Origin: an uncultured Bacteroidales bacterium
GTDB lineage: Bacteria > Bacteroidota > Bacteroidia > Bacteroidales > Muribaculaceae
Assembly (NCBI GenBank): GCA_947173955.1
Contig: CAMWHE010000023.1
Span: forward strand, 1-36,073
Length of the DNA stretch: 36,073 nucleotides
Reading direction: 5' to 3'
Below, piece by piece: positions 26,288 through 34,931 of this stretch. Below the pieces are notes generated by a model. It searched no databases. It was not told the origin of the DNA and saw only the letters and a list, made by a program, of their open reading frames with translations. A program made the translations under genes and the position numbers. How positions within the stretch are numbered: the stretch's first letter is position 1; each line of letters begins with the position of its first letter.

Positions 26288-27418
26288 TTAGAGAGGCTTG
26301 CGGTAGCAGCGGCGGCGCTTGTGCTGGCGGCGCTCGAAGTATTCCCACTGCTTCTGCACATTGGAGTTCGACTCCATCTCCGGATGGCTCTCGGCGTAGT
26401 GGTAGCCTATCTTCTGGAAGCGCGGTATCAGTTCCGTGAAGAGCAGGGCGTTGACCCCCTTGCTCTGATATTCCAGATCGATGCCAACCAGAAGCAGGTC
26501 GACGATGTCGCTCTTGCCGCTCAGAGGCCGCAGCATCGGTATCCAGCCGAAGGGGAAGAGACGCCCGCGGTTGCGCTGGAGAGCGCGCGAGAATGACGGA
26601 ATGGAGATACCGACACCGACCACATTGTCGTCAGCATCGACTATGAGGCAGATATTCTGAGGCTTGAGCAGCCCGAGATAGACCTTGATATAGTGGTCGA
26701 CCTGGCGCGGAGTGATGGGCGAGTAGCCGTAGAGCTTGTCGTAGGTGCGGTTGATCAGGTCGAATATGGCCTTGCCGTAGCGCTCCTTGAGCTCTTTCTT
26801 GGTCTTGAGGTCGGCAACATGGAGATTATATTTCTTCTTGACTATCTCGGCTATGCGCAGATGCTTCTCGGGGATGGCGTCGGGGACAGTCATCAGATAC
26901 TCCACCCAGTCGATATCCTTCTTGAATCCCATGCGCTCTATATGCTCCGGATAGTAGGGATAATTGTAGATAGTGGCCATCGTGCTCAGCTCGCCGTACC
27001 CTTCGATGAGCATTCCCTCGCAGTCCATGTCGGTGAATCCGAGCGGCCCGACAAATGATGTCATGCCACGCTCGCGCCCCCACTCGGCGGCTGCCTCGAA
27101 AAGGGCGTCGACCACCTCTTTGTCGTCGATGAAGTCGACGAATCCGAAGCGCAGGTCCTTGCTGCCGGTACGCTCGTTGACCACCCGGTTGATGATGGCC
27201 GTGATGCGCCCTACTATCTTGCCGTCGCGGCGCGCCACGAATGTCTGAGCCTCGCAGAAGTCATAGGCCGGGTTTTTATCAGGCATCAGCGTGTCGACTT
27301 CGTCCATGACGAGCGGCGGCACATAGAATTCATTGTTTTTATACAGGTCGATTCCAAATTTGACTGCTTTGCGCAGCTCCGACCGGCGTGCCGGAACGGG
27401 TGTTACGATTACTGACAT
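26288..27418 (-). CDS. GNAT-like (YghO-type) acyltransferase
   Basis: This conserved 376-residue protein looks like a GNAT-fold acyltransferase of the YghO-like group. The N-terminal part includes FVARRDGKIVGRITAIIN, a GNAT-like strand pair, and GPLGFTDMDCEGMLIEGY. The second half has ICLIVDADDNVVGVGISIPS and VDLLLVGIDLEYQSKGVNALLF, which resembles a GNAT acyl-CoA-binding motif. The C-terminus is very basic (RRQHKRRRCYRKPL). The substrate is unknown. Neighbours in the operon are a pseudokinase gene 40 bases upstream and a helicase gene 11 bases downstream. The fold is likely; the reaction is not established. Confidence 0.75.
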   Translation of the reverse strand: MSVIVTPVPARRSELRKAVKFGIDLYKNNEFYVPPLVMDEVDTLMPDKNPAYDFCEAQTFVARRDGKIVGRITAIINRVVNERTGSKDLRFGFVDFIDDKEVVDALFEAAAEWGRERGMTSFVGPLGFTDMDCEGMLIEGYGELSTMATIYNYPYYPEHIERMGFKKDIDWVEYLMTVPDAIPEKHLRIAEIVKKKYNLHVADLKTKKELKERYGKAIFDLINRTYDKLYGYSPITPRQVDHYIKVYLGLLKPQNICLIVDADDNVVGVGISIPSFSRALQRNRGRLFPFGWIPMLRPLSGKSDIVDLLLVGIDLEYQSKGVNALLFTELIPRFQKIGYHYAESHPEMESNSNVQKQWEYFERRQHKRRRCYRKPL

Positions 27419-27458
27419 TATTGCGGAACGTTGTTAGTTGTTTTGATTCATAGGGGGG

Positions 27459-28214
27459 TTATCCTTTGCCCACAAGCCATGCGAGAATGCCTACCATGAC
27501 TACGATGAACACCGCAGCCAGCACTGTCGTGGCTATCTTGGCGCGCCCGTCGATGGCCATTTTCAGGGCGCTTATGTCGCGGAAGCGGCCTGACGGCTCG
27601 GGGCTCAGACAGCGGGCGGCCACCTTGCGCAGGCGGGCGGCATCGGGATATTTCGGGTTGGCCTTCAGAGCTTCGGTCAGGATCAGACCGAAATTGAATA
27701 TATCGTCGGCCGTCGCGTCGGGCGACAGACTGTTTTTCTGGTCGAAACCCACGTCGATCAGTTTGAGATTACCGATGTTTTCAGTGAATATTATGGTCTC
27801 GGGGCGGATCGGATGGTGTACGATGTGGTTGGTCTGGATATACTCCAGAGCGTCGATGAGGTCGTGCGTCAGCTTGTAGATCGTGGTGTCGGTGACGCGC
27901 GAGCTGTCGACAAGCTTGCGGAGCGAGTCGCCGTAGATATCGTCGGTGATGATGCAGCGGCCGAGCCCTGGCACATCCTCATAGTCATTGATCATCACGA
28001 TATGCGGATGAGCCAGATTGTATCTGACGTCGAATTCCTTGTCGATCATCGCCTGATACTCCGCCTTGTCGCGATACTCCGGCCGGAGCGTCTTGAGCAT
28101 TAGCCACTTGCCGTATTTCTTGGCTGTATAGACATAATAGAACTCTTCGTCCCACTCGGGGAGATGTTCTATCTCGGTCCATTTCTCGGTCTGGGGTGTC
28201 TCGTGTGGTGACAT
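27459..28214 (-). CDS. Membrane-anchored protein kinase-like protein (predicted pseudokinase)
   Basis: This 251-residue protein has a Ser/Thr kinase-like fold. The VAIK-type lysine is Lys41 (WLMLKTL), with an alphaC-like Glu60, an alphaF motif DIFNFGLILTEAL (171-183), and a late SGRFRDISAL that resembles the conserved end of kinase domains. The HRD-type catalytic loop reads HHPIRPET (133-140), so the catalytic Asp is Pro135. The DFG motif reads DVG (154-156), and no glycine-rich loop is visible. Phosphotransfer therefore looks unlikely. A single hydrophobic helix (about 227-247) at the C-terminus suggests a tail anchor with the kinase-like part in the cytoplasm. It starts 3 bases after the alkaline phosphatase gene ends, so the two are tightly coupled. 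Confidence 0.8.
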   Translation of the reverse strand: MSPHETPQTEKWTEIEHLPEWDEEFYYVYTAKKYGKWLMLKTLRPEYRDKAEYQAMIDKEFDVRYNLAHPHIVMINDYEDVPGLGRCIITDDIYGDSLRKLVDSSRVTDTTIYKLTHDLIDALEYIQTNHIVHHPIRPETIIFTENIGNLKLIDVGFDQKNSLSPDATADDIFNFGLILTEALKANPKYPDAARLRKVAARCLSPEPSGRFRDISALKMAIDGRAKIATTVLAAVFIVVMVGILAWLVGKG

Positions 28215-28217
28215 CTG

Positions 28218-29633
28218 TTATTGCTTTGATTCGTTGTCGGAATATCCTGTCAGGCGGAAGAGCAGGGGAGCTATCGAGGTATTGTCGCCCCAGGTGCCGA
28301 GCTCTTCAAGGCCGGCGCCGATGGCATAGACGGGTACCGGGTTGCCGCTGTGGCCTGAGGTGGTCCAGCCGAAGCCCTGTATGTCGTTGAGTATACGCCA
28401 TACCTCCGTGGCCAGCGCGTTGTAGGAAGCATAGAGGGTCTTTTCGTCAGCTATCCGGTCGCGGCGGTTGAATGTGGCGTCAAAGAGGTCGCGTATAGAC
28501 TGCTCCTGAGCCTCGCTGACGGGGACAGGACCCCAGAGGCCGGTGGCCTCGGTCACACGCGCCTTGAAGTCATCCCACGACGGAGCCTCGGTGGCAGTCA
28601 GCATCTGCTTGACTTCGCGTGAGAACTGCTCCTTCGACATCTTCTGGTGGAGAATATAGGGAGTGAACGACTGATAGCCTACATGGCGGTTGCCGACCGA
28701 CAGACCTCCTGTCTCATGGTCGGCTGTCACTATGATGAGAGTCTCGTCGGGGTGTGCGAGGTAGAAGTCATAGGCGTGGCGAAGCGCCTTGTCGAAGTTG
28801 AGGGTCTCGATGACTACCGTCCCGGCATCGTTGCCGTGGCCTACATGGTCGATATTGCCCCCCTCGACCATCATGAAGAAGCGGTCGGGGCTGACTCTCT
28901 GCAGATGCCCGAGACACGCTTCGGTCATGTCAGGCAGCGACAGCGCTCCGGGGATGGAGTCGATGGTGAAGCCTACGTTGGAGTCATTGAACGGAGTGGC
29001 CGAAGTCAGGATGATGCGCCGCGCCTGCGATGCGCGCGCCGAGTCGGTGGTGCTGACGAGGTCGAGATCGGGGAATGTGCGGAAATAGTCGATAAGGTCG
29101 GTCGGATTCCCCTTCTTGTCGAGGCTTCCGCGCCAGAATGAGCCGGCGATGAACTCATATCCGCTCTCGGCGGCCTGACGTCCTATCTCATAGGTCATGC
29201 GCCGGGCCGGCACATGGGCGTAGAATGCGCCGGGGGTGGCGTCGTCGGGAGCCACGGTGGTCACCAGTCCCACGCCCCAGCCGTCGTTGTGGAGCTGCTC
29301 GGCTATCGAGGTGACGGCCACAGTGTCGGCGTTCATGCCGAGCATCCCGTTGCGGGTCTTCGACCCGGTGGCGAGCGCTGTACCCGCTGCGGCCGAGTCG
29401 GTAACGGTGCTGGATGCCGAATATGTGGTTATGACGCCCCCGATCGGCAGCTGCATCATCAGCAGCGGATCCTGATTGCCGAGAGCCACGCGGTTGAAGG
29501 TCTGGGCGGCCATCACATGGCCCGGCCCCATGCCGTCGCCTATGAAGTAGAATATATAGCGTGGCTGGACGGCTCCGGCGCCGAGTGCGGCGAGAGCCAT
29601 GCCTGCTGACAGGATGAGTTTGCGGAGTTTCAT
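28218..29633 (-). CDS. Periplasmic alkaline phosphatase (PhoA family)
   Basis: This secreted phosphomonoesterase of 471 residues has a signal peptide (MKLRKLILSAGMALAALGAGA). Metal-site motif GDGMG includes Asp33, and the nucleophile is Ser80 in TVTDSAAAGTA. Further metal ligands lie in EGGNIDHVGHGND and VTADHETGG, with the late histidine in TSGHSGNPVPVYA. All expected catalytic residues are present. The C-terminus (FRLTGYSDNESKQ) has no sorting tail. It is the second gene of the GH3 operon, 9 bases after the GH3 stop. No Pho box was recognised, so phosphate control cannot be claimed. Confidence 0.93.
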   Translation of the reverse strand: MKLRKLILSAGMALAALGAGAVQPRYIFYFIGDGMGPGHVMAAQTFNRVALGNQDPLLMMQLPIGGVITTYSASSTVTDSAAAGTALATGSKTRNGMLGMNADTVAVTSIAEQLHNDGWGVGLVTTVAPDDATPGAFYAHVPARRMTYEIGRQAAESGYEFIAGSFWRGSLDKKGNPTDLIDYFRTFPDLDLVSTTDSARASQARRIILTSATPFNDSNVGFTIDSIPGALSLPDMTEACLGHLQRVSPDRFFMMVEGGNIDHVGHGNDAGTVVIETLNFDKALRHAYDFYLAHPDETLIIVTADHETGGLSVGNRHVGYQSFTPYILHQKMSKEQFSREVKQMLTATEAPSWDDFKARVTEATGLWGPVPVSEAQEQSIRDLFDATFNRRDRIADEKTLYASYNALATEVWRILNDIQGFGWTTSGHSGNPVPVYAIGAGLEELGTWGDNTSIAPLLFRLTGYSDNESKQ

Positions 29634-29642
29634 TATGATCGT

Positions 29643-31151
29643 TTATTCTGTTGCGAATGATTTGATTGGATCGATATATCTGCGGTCGGGGCAGAGACGG
29701 GGCACCTTGCGCTGTCCGCCGAGCTTGCCGGTCGAGGCCAGCCAGCGGTCGAATGTGCCGGGCGCCAGCGGGATGATGGTCAGCCTGTCGAGGAATATCC
29801 CTCCCGAGCGCTTGGCGTCATAGTCGGAATTCTCGTCGCGCAGGGCGCGGTCGAGTGCTTCGGCGAACGCTTCCGCGTCGGCCGGCGGAGTGGTCCACTC
29901 GATGAGCCATTCGTGGCGGCCGCGTGTCGAGGGGGTGGGGTATACGGGAGCTGCCGTGAAGTTGGCGGCGGAAGCTCCCGTAGCGGCGCAGGCGCGGGCG
30001 AAGGCGGCCTCCGCGTTATGCACCATCAGCTCCTCGCCGAAGGCGTTGATATACTGCTGTGTGCGTCCCGCTATCGTGAATGTCAGCGGAGCGGTCGAAT
30101 GTATGTGTATCGTGTCGCCGATACGATAGCGCCACAGGCCGTTGGATGACGTGATTACAAGCTCATAGACCTTGCCCGGCTTGGCCTCCCAGGCCGGGAT
30201 GGCATCCTCGGGCGAGCCGCCGAGAGGTATCAGTTCGTAGAATGTATCGACATCCATCAGCAGGAGCATGGCCGGCGACGACGGATCAAGCTGCACGCCG
30301 AAAAATCCCTCCGACGCGTTGTAGGTCTCGAGATATCGCATCGACTCCGTGCCTATGATGCGGCGGTACTCCTCGCGGTAGGGGCCGAAAGCTATTCCGC
30401 CGTGGAAGAAGACCTCCAGCCGGGGCCATACCTCGGATATCGTCGAGGCACCCGTCAGCTTCAACACTTCCTTTAGCACGGTCAGCATCCACGACGGCAC
30501 GCCCGACAGGTTGGTGACATCGCGTCGGGCCACGTCGGCCACAAGCCGCGGCAGCTTCTCATGCCAGTCCTCCATCAGCGCCACATCCTTGCCGGGGACG
30601 CGGAGCAGCCCCGCCAGCGGATTGATGCACTCTATCAGGTGGGCCGAGAGGTCGCCCGCCTTGACGCCGGGGGGATGGGGGAGCTGTGTCGCCATAGAGC
30701 CGCCGAGTATCAGCGCGCGGCCGCTCATCAGCCTCGAGTCGGGGTAGAGCGACAGGTATCGCGCCACGACGTCCGTCCCGCCGCGATAGTGGGATGAGGC
30801 GAGCCCGCGCCGCGTGATGGGGATATATTTGCTCTTGCCCCCCGATGTGCCGCTCGACTGGGCATAGCGGCGCGTGACTCCGGGCCACAGCACGTCGGCC
30901 TCGCCGCTTACCATGCGCATGACATCCTGACGGATAGCTTCATAGTCGACCATCGGACACCGCTCGCGCCACTGCTCGTAGCTGAGCCCGGGGGCAAATC
31001 CGTAGCGGCGCCCCCAGTCGGTGCGGGAGCCTTCGCTAAGGAGCGACGCGAGCGTTTCGCGCTGCGATTTCTCCGGGTCGGAGGCCGCGCGGAGCATCTG
31101 CCTGTCGAAGCGCCGGAAGTAAGGGCGGACTATTTTTGTAAAGTCAAGCAT
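29643..31151 (-). CDS. GH3-type acyl-adenylating (amidosynthetase-like) enzyme
   Basis: This 502-residue protein belongs to the GH3 auxin-responsive family. Plant members activate carboxylic acids with ATP and join them to amino acids; the bacterial substrates are generally unknown. The ATP-binding loop SSGTSGGKSK is at residues 99-108, and the later GLWRYRIGDTI motif is typical. The start MLDFTKIVRPYFRRF at 31151 lies 20 bases after a TATCTTTG element; an upstream in-frame start at 31217 would precede that promoter. It heads a compact five-gene operon (GH3, alkaline phosphatase, pseudokinase, GNAT-like, helicase) and is divergent from the large secreted protein gene. Confidence 0.88.
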   Translation of the reverse strand: MLDFTKIVRPYFRRFDRQMLRAASDPEKSQRETLASLLSEGSRTDWGRRYGFAPGLSYEQWRERCPMVDYEAIRQDVMRMVSGEADVLWPGVTRRYAQSSGTSGGKSKYIPITRRGLASSHYRGGTDVVARYLSLYPDSRLMSGRALILGGSMATQLPHPPGVKAGDLSAHLIECINPLAGLLRVPGKDVALMEDWHEKLPRLVADVARRDVTNLSGVPSWMLTVLKEVLKLTGASTISEVWPRLEVFFHGGIAFGPYREEYRRIIGTESMRYLETYNASEGFFGVQLDPSSPAMLLLMDVDTFYELIPLGGSPEDAIPAWEAKPGKVYELVITSSNGLWRYRIGDTIHIHSTAPLTFTIAGRTQQYINAFGEELMVHNAEAAFARACAATGASAANFTAAPVYPTPSTRGRHEWLIEWTTPPADAEAFAEALDRALRDENSDYDAKRSGGIFLDRLTIIPLAPGTFDRWLASTGKLGGQRKVPRLCPDRRYIDPIKSFATE

Positions 31152-31167
31152 ATTGGATGCATTATCA

Positions 31168-31201
31168 GTGCAAAGATAACAAAAAAATAGTATCTTTGCA
31201 C
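31168..31201. promoter_or_regulatory. Palindromic divergent promoter pair
   Basis: GTGCAAAGATA (31168-31178) and TATCTTTGCAC (31191-31201) form a perfect 11-bp inverted repeat with a 12-base A-rich centre. Each arm carries a perfect -7 element: TATCTTTG on the plus strand (31191-31198) for the secreted protein, and on the minus strand (31178-31171) for GH3. At the 20-base spacing each promoter's -33 position falls in the outer end of the opposite arm, as GTG rather than TTG. The two promoters therefore overlap fully. Confidence 0.75.
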
Positions 31202-31235
31202 CATCTGAATCAATCACTAATTATCAATAATTTTT

Positions 31236-34200
31236 ATGAAAAAACTTTTACTCACTCTTGTGGCACTTATATGTGTCATGGTTGGTAAGGCCAACATCGT
31301 AGAAAGTTTTGCCCAGGGCACAACCTGGTCTCCCTCATTCCCTGAGCTTCCGGAAAAAGGCGGTGCCGATCTGTCAGGTGTATTCACATCGGAAGCATCT
31401 GGTATCGAGTATACATTTGCAGATTGCAAATACTATGGCGACTACGTAATGGCTAACAAAAATGCTGGTACCATTTCTTTCGCTCTTCCCGAAGGAACTT
31501 CAGCTTTCATTGTGAAGACAGGTGCTCAAGCATCCACTGCTGTTACTGTATCCGTTACTGTAGGTTCCACAGCTGTTGCTACTGACAAGAAACTTGATAA
31601 ACAAGATGCCGATTTCACCTTTGAAATCCCTGCTAACTTACAGAATTCAAAGGAAATCTGTACAATCAAGGTAACAAATAATAAAAATGCTCAGTTCCAG
31701 TCCTTCACATACGTGACTGAAGGTGGTGGCGAGACTCCCGTCGACCCGGATCCCATCGTGCCCGATGATCCCGTCGACAGCAAAGTGACTTCTATCAAGG
31801 CGCTCCTGGATGTTGCCAAAGGTCTTGCCAACAGAGAGAAGACCGATGAATTTGAGCTCGACTTCCCCATGACCGTAACCTACGCTCATGGTATAAATAC
31901 CTACGTCACCGACGGCACCGACAACCTCCTCATCTACGGCGACCTCGGCATTGAAGGCCTCGAAAACGGCAAAGTGATCCCCGAAGGCCTTAAGGGCAAA
32001 ATGACCGTCTACAACGGCCTCCCCGAACTGACCGATGTAGTTGCTGAAAGCATCGGCGCTCTGACCGACGGCACCCCCGTCGAGCCCGCTGAGGCTACCG
32101 TAGCCAACGTCACAGAAAAGGGCATCAGCGCCTATGTAAAACTCGAAGGCGTAACCATCTCAGGTCTTGACACCAAAGGGAATTTCTCAATCTCCGAAGG
32201 AGCCAATACCGTAGCAGGCTACAACACATTCCACATCAGCATCCCCGAGAGTGAAAACCTCACAATCGTAGGTATCGTAAGCTACTTCAACAAATATCAG
32301 ATATCTCCCATCTCAATCACCGGTGCCGACGGCAAAGAGACCGTGGCTGCTCCCACTTTCAACCCCGCAGCAGGCGAAGTTGAGGCCGGCACTACCGTCA
32401 CCATCGCAACCACTACCGAGGGCGCTTCAATCTATTACACCCTCGACGGCACAGCTCCCACCTCTGCTTCCACTCTCTATGAGGCTCCCGTGGAAATCAA
32501 GGAAGCCCTGACCATCAAGGCTATCGCCCTCAAGGACGGTTTCAACGACTCCGAAGTAGCCGAAGCTGCCTACACTATCAAGGTTCCCGCCGACGCTACA
32601 TTCAACTTCACCAAGCCCGAAACTCTCGATCCCAAATATCCCGCTGATTTCGATAGCGAAGGCCTCGCCGCCGACGGCTCTAACAAGTCTGCGATTGTCT
32701 CCGACATCAAGTTCACTGACAAGCATGTCAGTGTCGTAAGCACCAAAGGCACATCTACCGATGCCAAAATCTACTATCGCACAAGCGACACTCAGCTCCG
32801 TGTCTACAACGGCGCCACTATGACATTTACCACCGACGAGCCCACCATCCACCTCGCCAAGATCGTGTTCGGATTCACAAGCAACACCAACGTAGACAAA
32901 ATTGAAGTAGAAAAAGGCGAAGGAACATGGACACCCGCTAACCACACCTGGACCGGCGACCTCCGCCAGCTCACATTCAAAATCGGCGGCAATATCCAGA
33001 TCAACACTATCGAGGTCTACACCGTCGAAGGCGACCCCATCGAGCTCCCCGAACCCGAACTCCCCGAAGCCACCAAGGTAGCCTCAATCAAGGCGCTCCT
33101 CGATGCCAATACCGCAGTTGAAAGCGGCAACACTACCGAGGGAGAATTCACACTCGACTTCCCCGTGACCGTAATCTACTCCGAGGGTCAGTACAACTAT
33201 GTGACCGACGGCACCAACAACCTCCTCATCTACTCCAACCTCGGCAAGTCCGGTCTGGAAAACGGCATCGTGCTCCCCGCCGGCATCACTGGCAAATATA
33301 AGAATCAGAACGGACTGCCCGAACTCGTAAGCGTAGCTGCCGCTTCCGTAGGGGATCCTACCGACGGCACCGAAGTCGAGCCCGTGGCAACCACCGTTGA
33401 GGATGCCAATGCCGAAGGCCTCAGCGCCTATATCGTGCTTGAAGGCGTCACCGTTTCCGGCGTCAATGGCAAGAACTTCACCATCGCCGACGAAGCCGGC
33501 AACACCATCGCAGGCTATAACTCTCTCGGTATCAGCGTACCCGAAGGTACAGATCTGACCGTCACAGGCTTCGTAAGCATCTACAACACCACCTACCAGA
33601 TTGCCCCCGTATCCATCACCAACGCCCAGGGCAAAGAGACCGTGGCAACTCCCACTTTCAACCCCGAAGGCGGTGAAGTACTCGCAGGTACCCGCGTCAA
33701 CATCTACACATCTACCGAAGGCGCTTCTATCTATTACACCGTCGACGGCTCCGAGCCCACCGCTGCATCGACACTCTATGAGACTGCCGTAGAAATCACC
33801 GAAGCCGTGACCATCAAGGCCATCGCCGTCAAGGAAGGCTGCGACGACTCTGAAGTAGCTGAAGCCACATATACCCTCAAAGCTCCCGCCGACGCCACAT
33901 TCAACTTCGCAAGCCCCGCATCGCTCTCGCCCGCTTATCCCGCCGATAAGGACGACAGCACCCTCGAAGCTGACGGCACCAACGGATTCTATGCCAACGT
34001 GACCGATGTCAAGTTTACCGACGGCGACATCACCGTGACCAGCACCAAAGGCTCGACCGACGCACGCCTCTACTACCAGAACAATGGCAAAGTACAGCTC
34101 CGCGTCTACAACGGTGGCACCACCACCATCAGCTCCGACAATGCCAAACTCCTCATCGCCAAGATTGTCATCACCTACAACAACGGCAGCACAAGCTACA

Positions 34201-34493
34201 ACAAGGTAGTCGCTCCCGCCGAAGGCAACTGGGACAAGGAGACCGGCACATGGACACCCGCTGAAGGCGTCGCAGGCGCTAAATCAGTGACATTTGAGTA
34301 CACCGGCACACAGCAGATCAACGCCATCGAAGTCTACACCGCAGAAGCATCAGGCGTTGACAGCATCGGCGTTGACGGCGACAACGCTCCCGCAGTCTAC
34401 TACAACCTCCAGGGCGTACGCGTCGACAACCCCACCCCCGGCCTCTACATCATGCGCCAGGGCTCAAAAGCCATCAAAGTGCTCGTTCGCTAA
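31236..34493 (+). CDS. Large secreted protein with duplicated OB-like/chitobiase-C-like/beta-sandwich unit
   Basis: This 1085-residue protein has a signal peptide (MKKLLLTLVALICVMVGKA), a unique N-terminal domain to about residue 165, and an acidic Pro-rich linker (ETPVDPDPIVPDDPVDSK). Two copies of a 431-residue unit follow (184-614 and 615-1045). Each unit contains an OB-fold-like domain (SIKALLD...YVTDGTxNLLIY), a CHB_HEX_C-like domain (GASIYYTxDGxxPT...IKAIAxKxG) at about 369-449 and 802-883, and a beta-sandwich (ADATFNF...IxVYT). The C-terminus YYNLQGVRVDNPTPGLYIMRQG resembles a type A sorting tail. It is probably surface-exposed and may bind glycans; no catalytic domain is visible. Codon choice shifts from AT-richer in the N-terminal domain to GC-rich in the repeats. 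A strong terminator follows. Confidence 0.85.
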   Translation: MKKLLLTLVALICVMVGKANIVESFAQGTTWSPSFPELPEKGGADLSGVFTSEASGIEYTFADCKYYGDYVMANKNAGTISFALPEGTSAFIVKTGAQASTAVTVSVTVGSTAVATDKKLDKQDADFTFEIPANLQNSKEICTIKVTNNKNAQFQSFTYVTEGGGETPVDPDPIVPDDPVDSKVTSIKALLDVAKGLANREKTDEFELDFPMTVTYAHGINTYVTDGTDNLLIYGDLGIEGLENGKVIPEGLKGKMTVYNGLPELTDVVAESIGALTDGTPVEPAEATVANVTEKGISAYVKLEGVTISGLDTKGNFSISEGANTVAGYNTFHISIPESENLTIVGIVSYFNKYQISPISITGADGKETVAAPTFNPAAGEVEAGTTVTIATTTEGASIYYTLDGTAPTSASTLYEAPVEIKEALTIKAIALKDGFNDSEVAEAAYTIKVPADATFNFTKPETLDPKYPADFDSEGLAADGSNKSAIVSDIKFTDKHVSVVSTKGTSTDAKIYYRTSDTQLRVYNGATMTFTTDEPTIHLAKIVFGFTSNTNVDKIEVEKGEGTWTPANHTWTGDLRQLTFKIGGNIQINTIEVYTVEGDPIELPEPELPEATKVASIKALLDANTAVESGNTTEGEFTLDFPVTVIYSEGQYNYVTDGTNNLLIYSNLGKSGLENGIVLPAGITGKYKNQNGLPELVSVAAASVGDPTDGTEVEPVATTVEDANAEGLSAYIVLEGVTVSGVNGKNFTIADEAGNTIAGYNSLGISVPEGTDLTVTGFVSIYNTTYQIAPVSITNAQGKETVATPTFNPEGGEVLAGTRVNIYTSTEGASIYYTVDGSEPTAASTLYETAVEITEAVTIKAIAVKEGCDDSEVAEATYTLKAPADATFNFASPASLSPAYPADKDDSTLEADGTNGFYANVTDVKFTDGDITVTSTKGSTDARLYYQNNGKVQLRVYNGGTTTISSDNAKLLIAKIVITYNNGSTSYNKVVAPAEGNWDKETGTWTPAEGVAGAKSVTFEYTGTQQINAIEVYTAEASGVDSIGVDGDNAPAVYYNLQGVRVDNPTPGLYIMRQGSKAIKVLVR
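31785..34370 (+). repeat. Tandem intragenic duplication, about 1293-bp period
   Basis: The first unit starts at 31785 (VTSIKALL) and the second at 33078 (VASIKALL). Matching blocks occur at the same offsets throughout, for example the chitobiase-like segments near 32430 and 33725. The copies have clearly diverged at DNA level. Confidence 0.8.
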
Positions 34494-34523
34494 TTCCACC
34501 GACAATCTACATCACCCATACCG

Positions 34524-34560
34524 GCAGGGGCGCCACGCGGCGCCCCTGCTTCCTTTTTTT
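34524..34560 (+). terminator. Strong intrinsic terminator after the large secreted protein gene
   Basis: GCAGGGGCGCC (34524-34534) pairs perfectly with GGCGCCCCTGC (34539-34549) around ACGC. TTCC and seven Ts follow. It lies 30 bases after the stop codon. Confidence 0.92.
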
Positions 34561-34698
34561 ATACTGACAGACGCTCCATATCTTTCGGATTAATTTTCTG
34601 TCACTTACTTGGAAATCGATATACTGCCATCCTCTCGCTACCATCCCCCTTAATTCGGGATCAATGTAAAAAGGTGATGGTTGTGAAAATAATTTGAG

Positions 34699-34801
34699 TT
34701 CAAGCGCCGGAAAGGCGCGTTATTGTGGTAAACCTCAGGCGTGCTTGCGCCTGGGGATAAGGGTAAAACAATCCGTATTGAGCGTCGGAGACGCGATATT
34801 A
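34699..34801. repeat. REP-like cluster of short palindromes (left part)
   Basis: Three small hairpins occur in about 100 bases: GCGCC/GGCGC (34704-34718), CAGGCG/CGCCTG (34736-34753) and GCGTC/GACGC (about 34782-34794). The last, extended as 34780-34799, is the inverse of 35949-35968 with one mismatch in 20. The 408-base gap 34494-34901 holds this cluster, the terminator at 34524-34560 and the left IS end; no gene was seen in it. Confidence 0.6.
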
Positions 34802-34852
34802 TGACAGAACTGCACCATCGGGTCGAACAGTCTTAGACTACTCATGATATAC

Positions 34853-34860
34853 AATAAGTC
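34853..34860. repeat. Target site duplication, left
   Basis: AATAAGTC directly abuts the left inverted repeat of the IS and recurs at 35938-35945 directly after the right one, giving an 8-bp target duplication. Confidence 0.9.
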
Positions 34861-34911
34861 GGCCTAATGGACATTTTGAGTGATGAAATCTCTGCAATGA
34901 GTTGATTTTTA

Positions 34912-34919
34912 TATCTTTG
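34912..34919 (+). promoter_or_regulatory. -7 element for the transposase gene
   Basis: TATCTTTG lies just inside the left inverted repeat and fits TAnnTTTG. No clear TTG is seen at the expected spacing. A transcript start near 34925 limits the possible start codons to TTG at 34932 or ATG at 34936. Confidence 0.5.
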
Positions 34920-34931
34920 CAAAGATTATCA

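Noticed and set aside
31152-31217. Longer GH3 N-terminus from 31217
   Set aside because: It would span both divergent -7 elements and start upstream of its own promoter; family members begin near MLDFTK.
34699-34801. CRISPR-like array of short repeats
   Set aside because: The palindromes differ from each other, are not regularly spaced, and no cas genes are present; REP-like DNA fits better.
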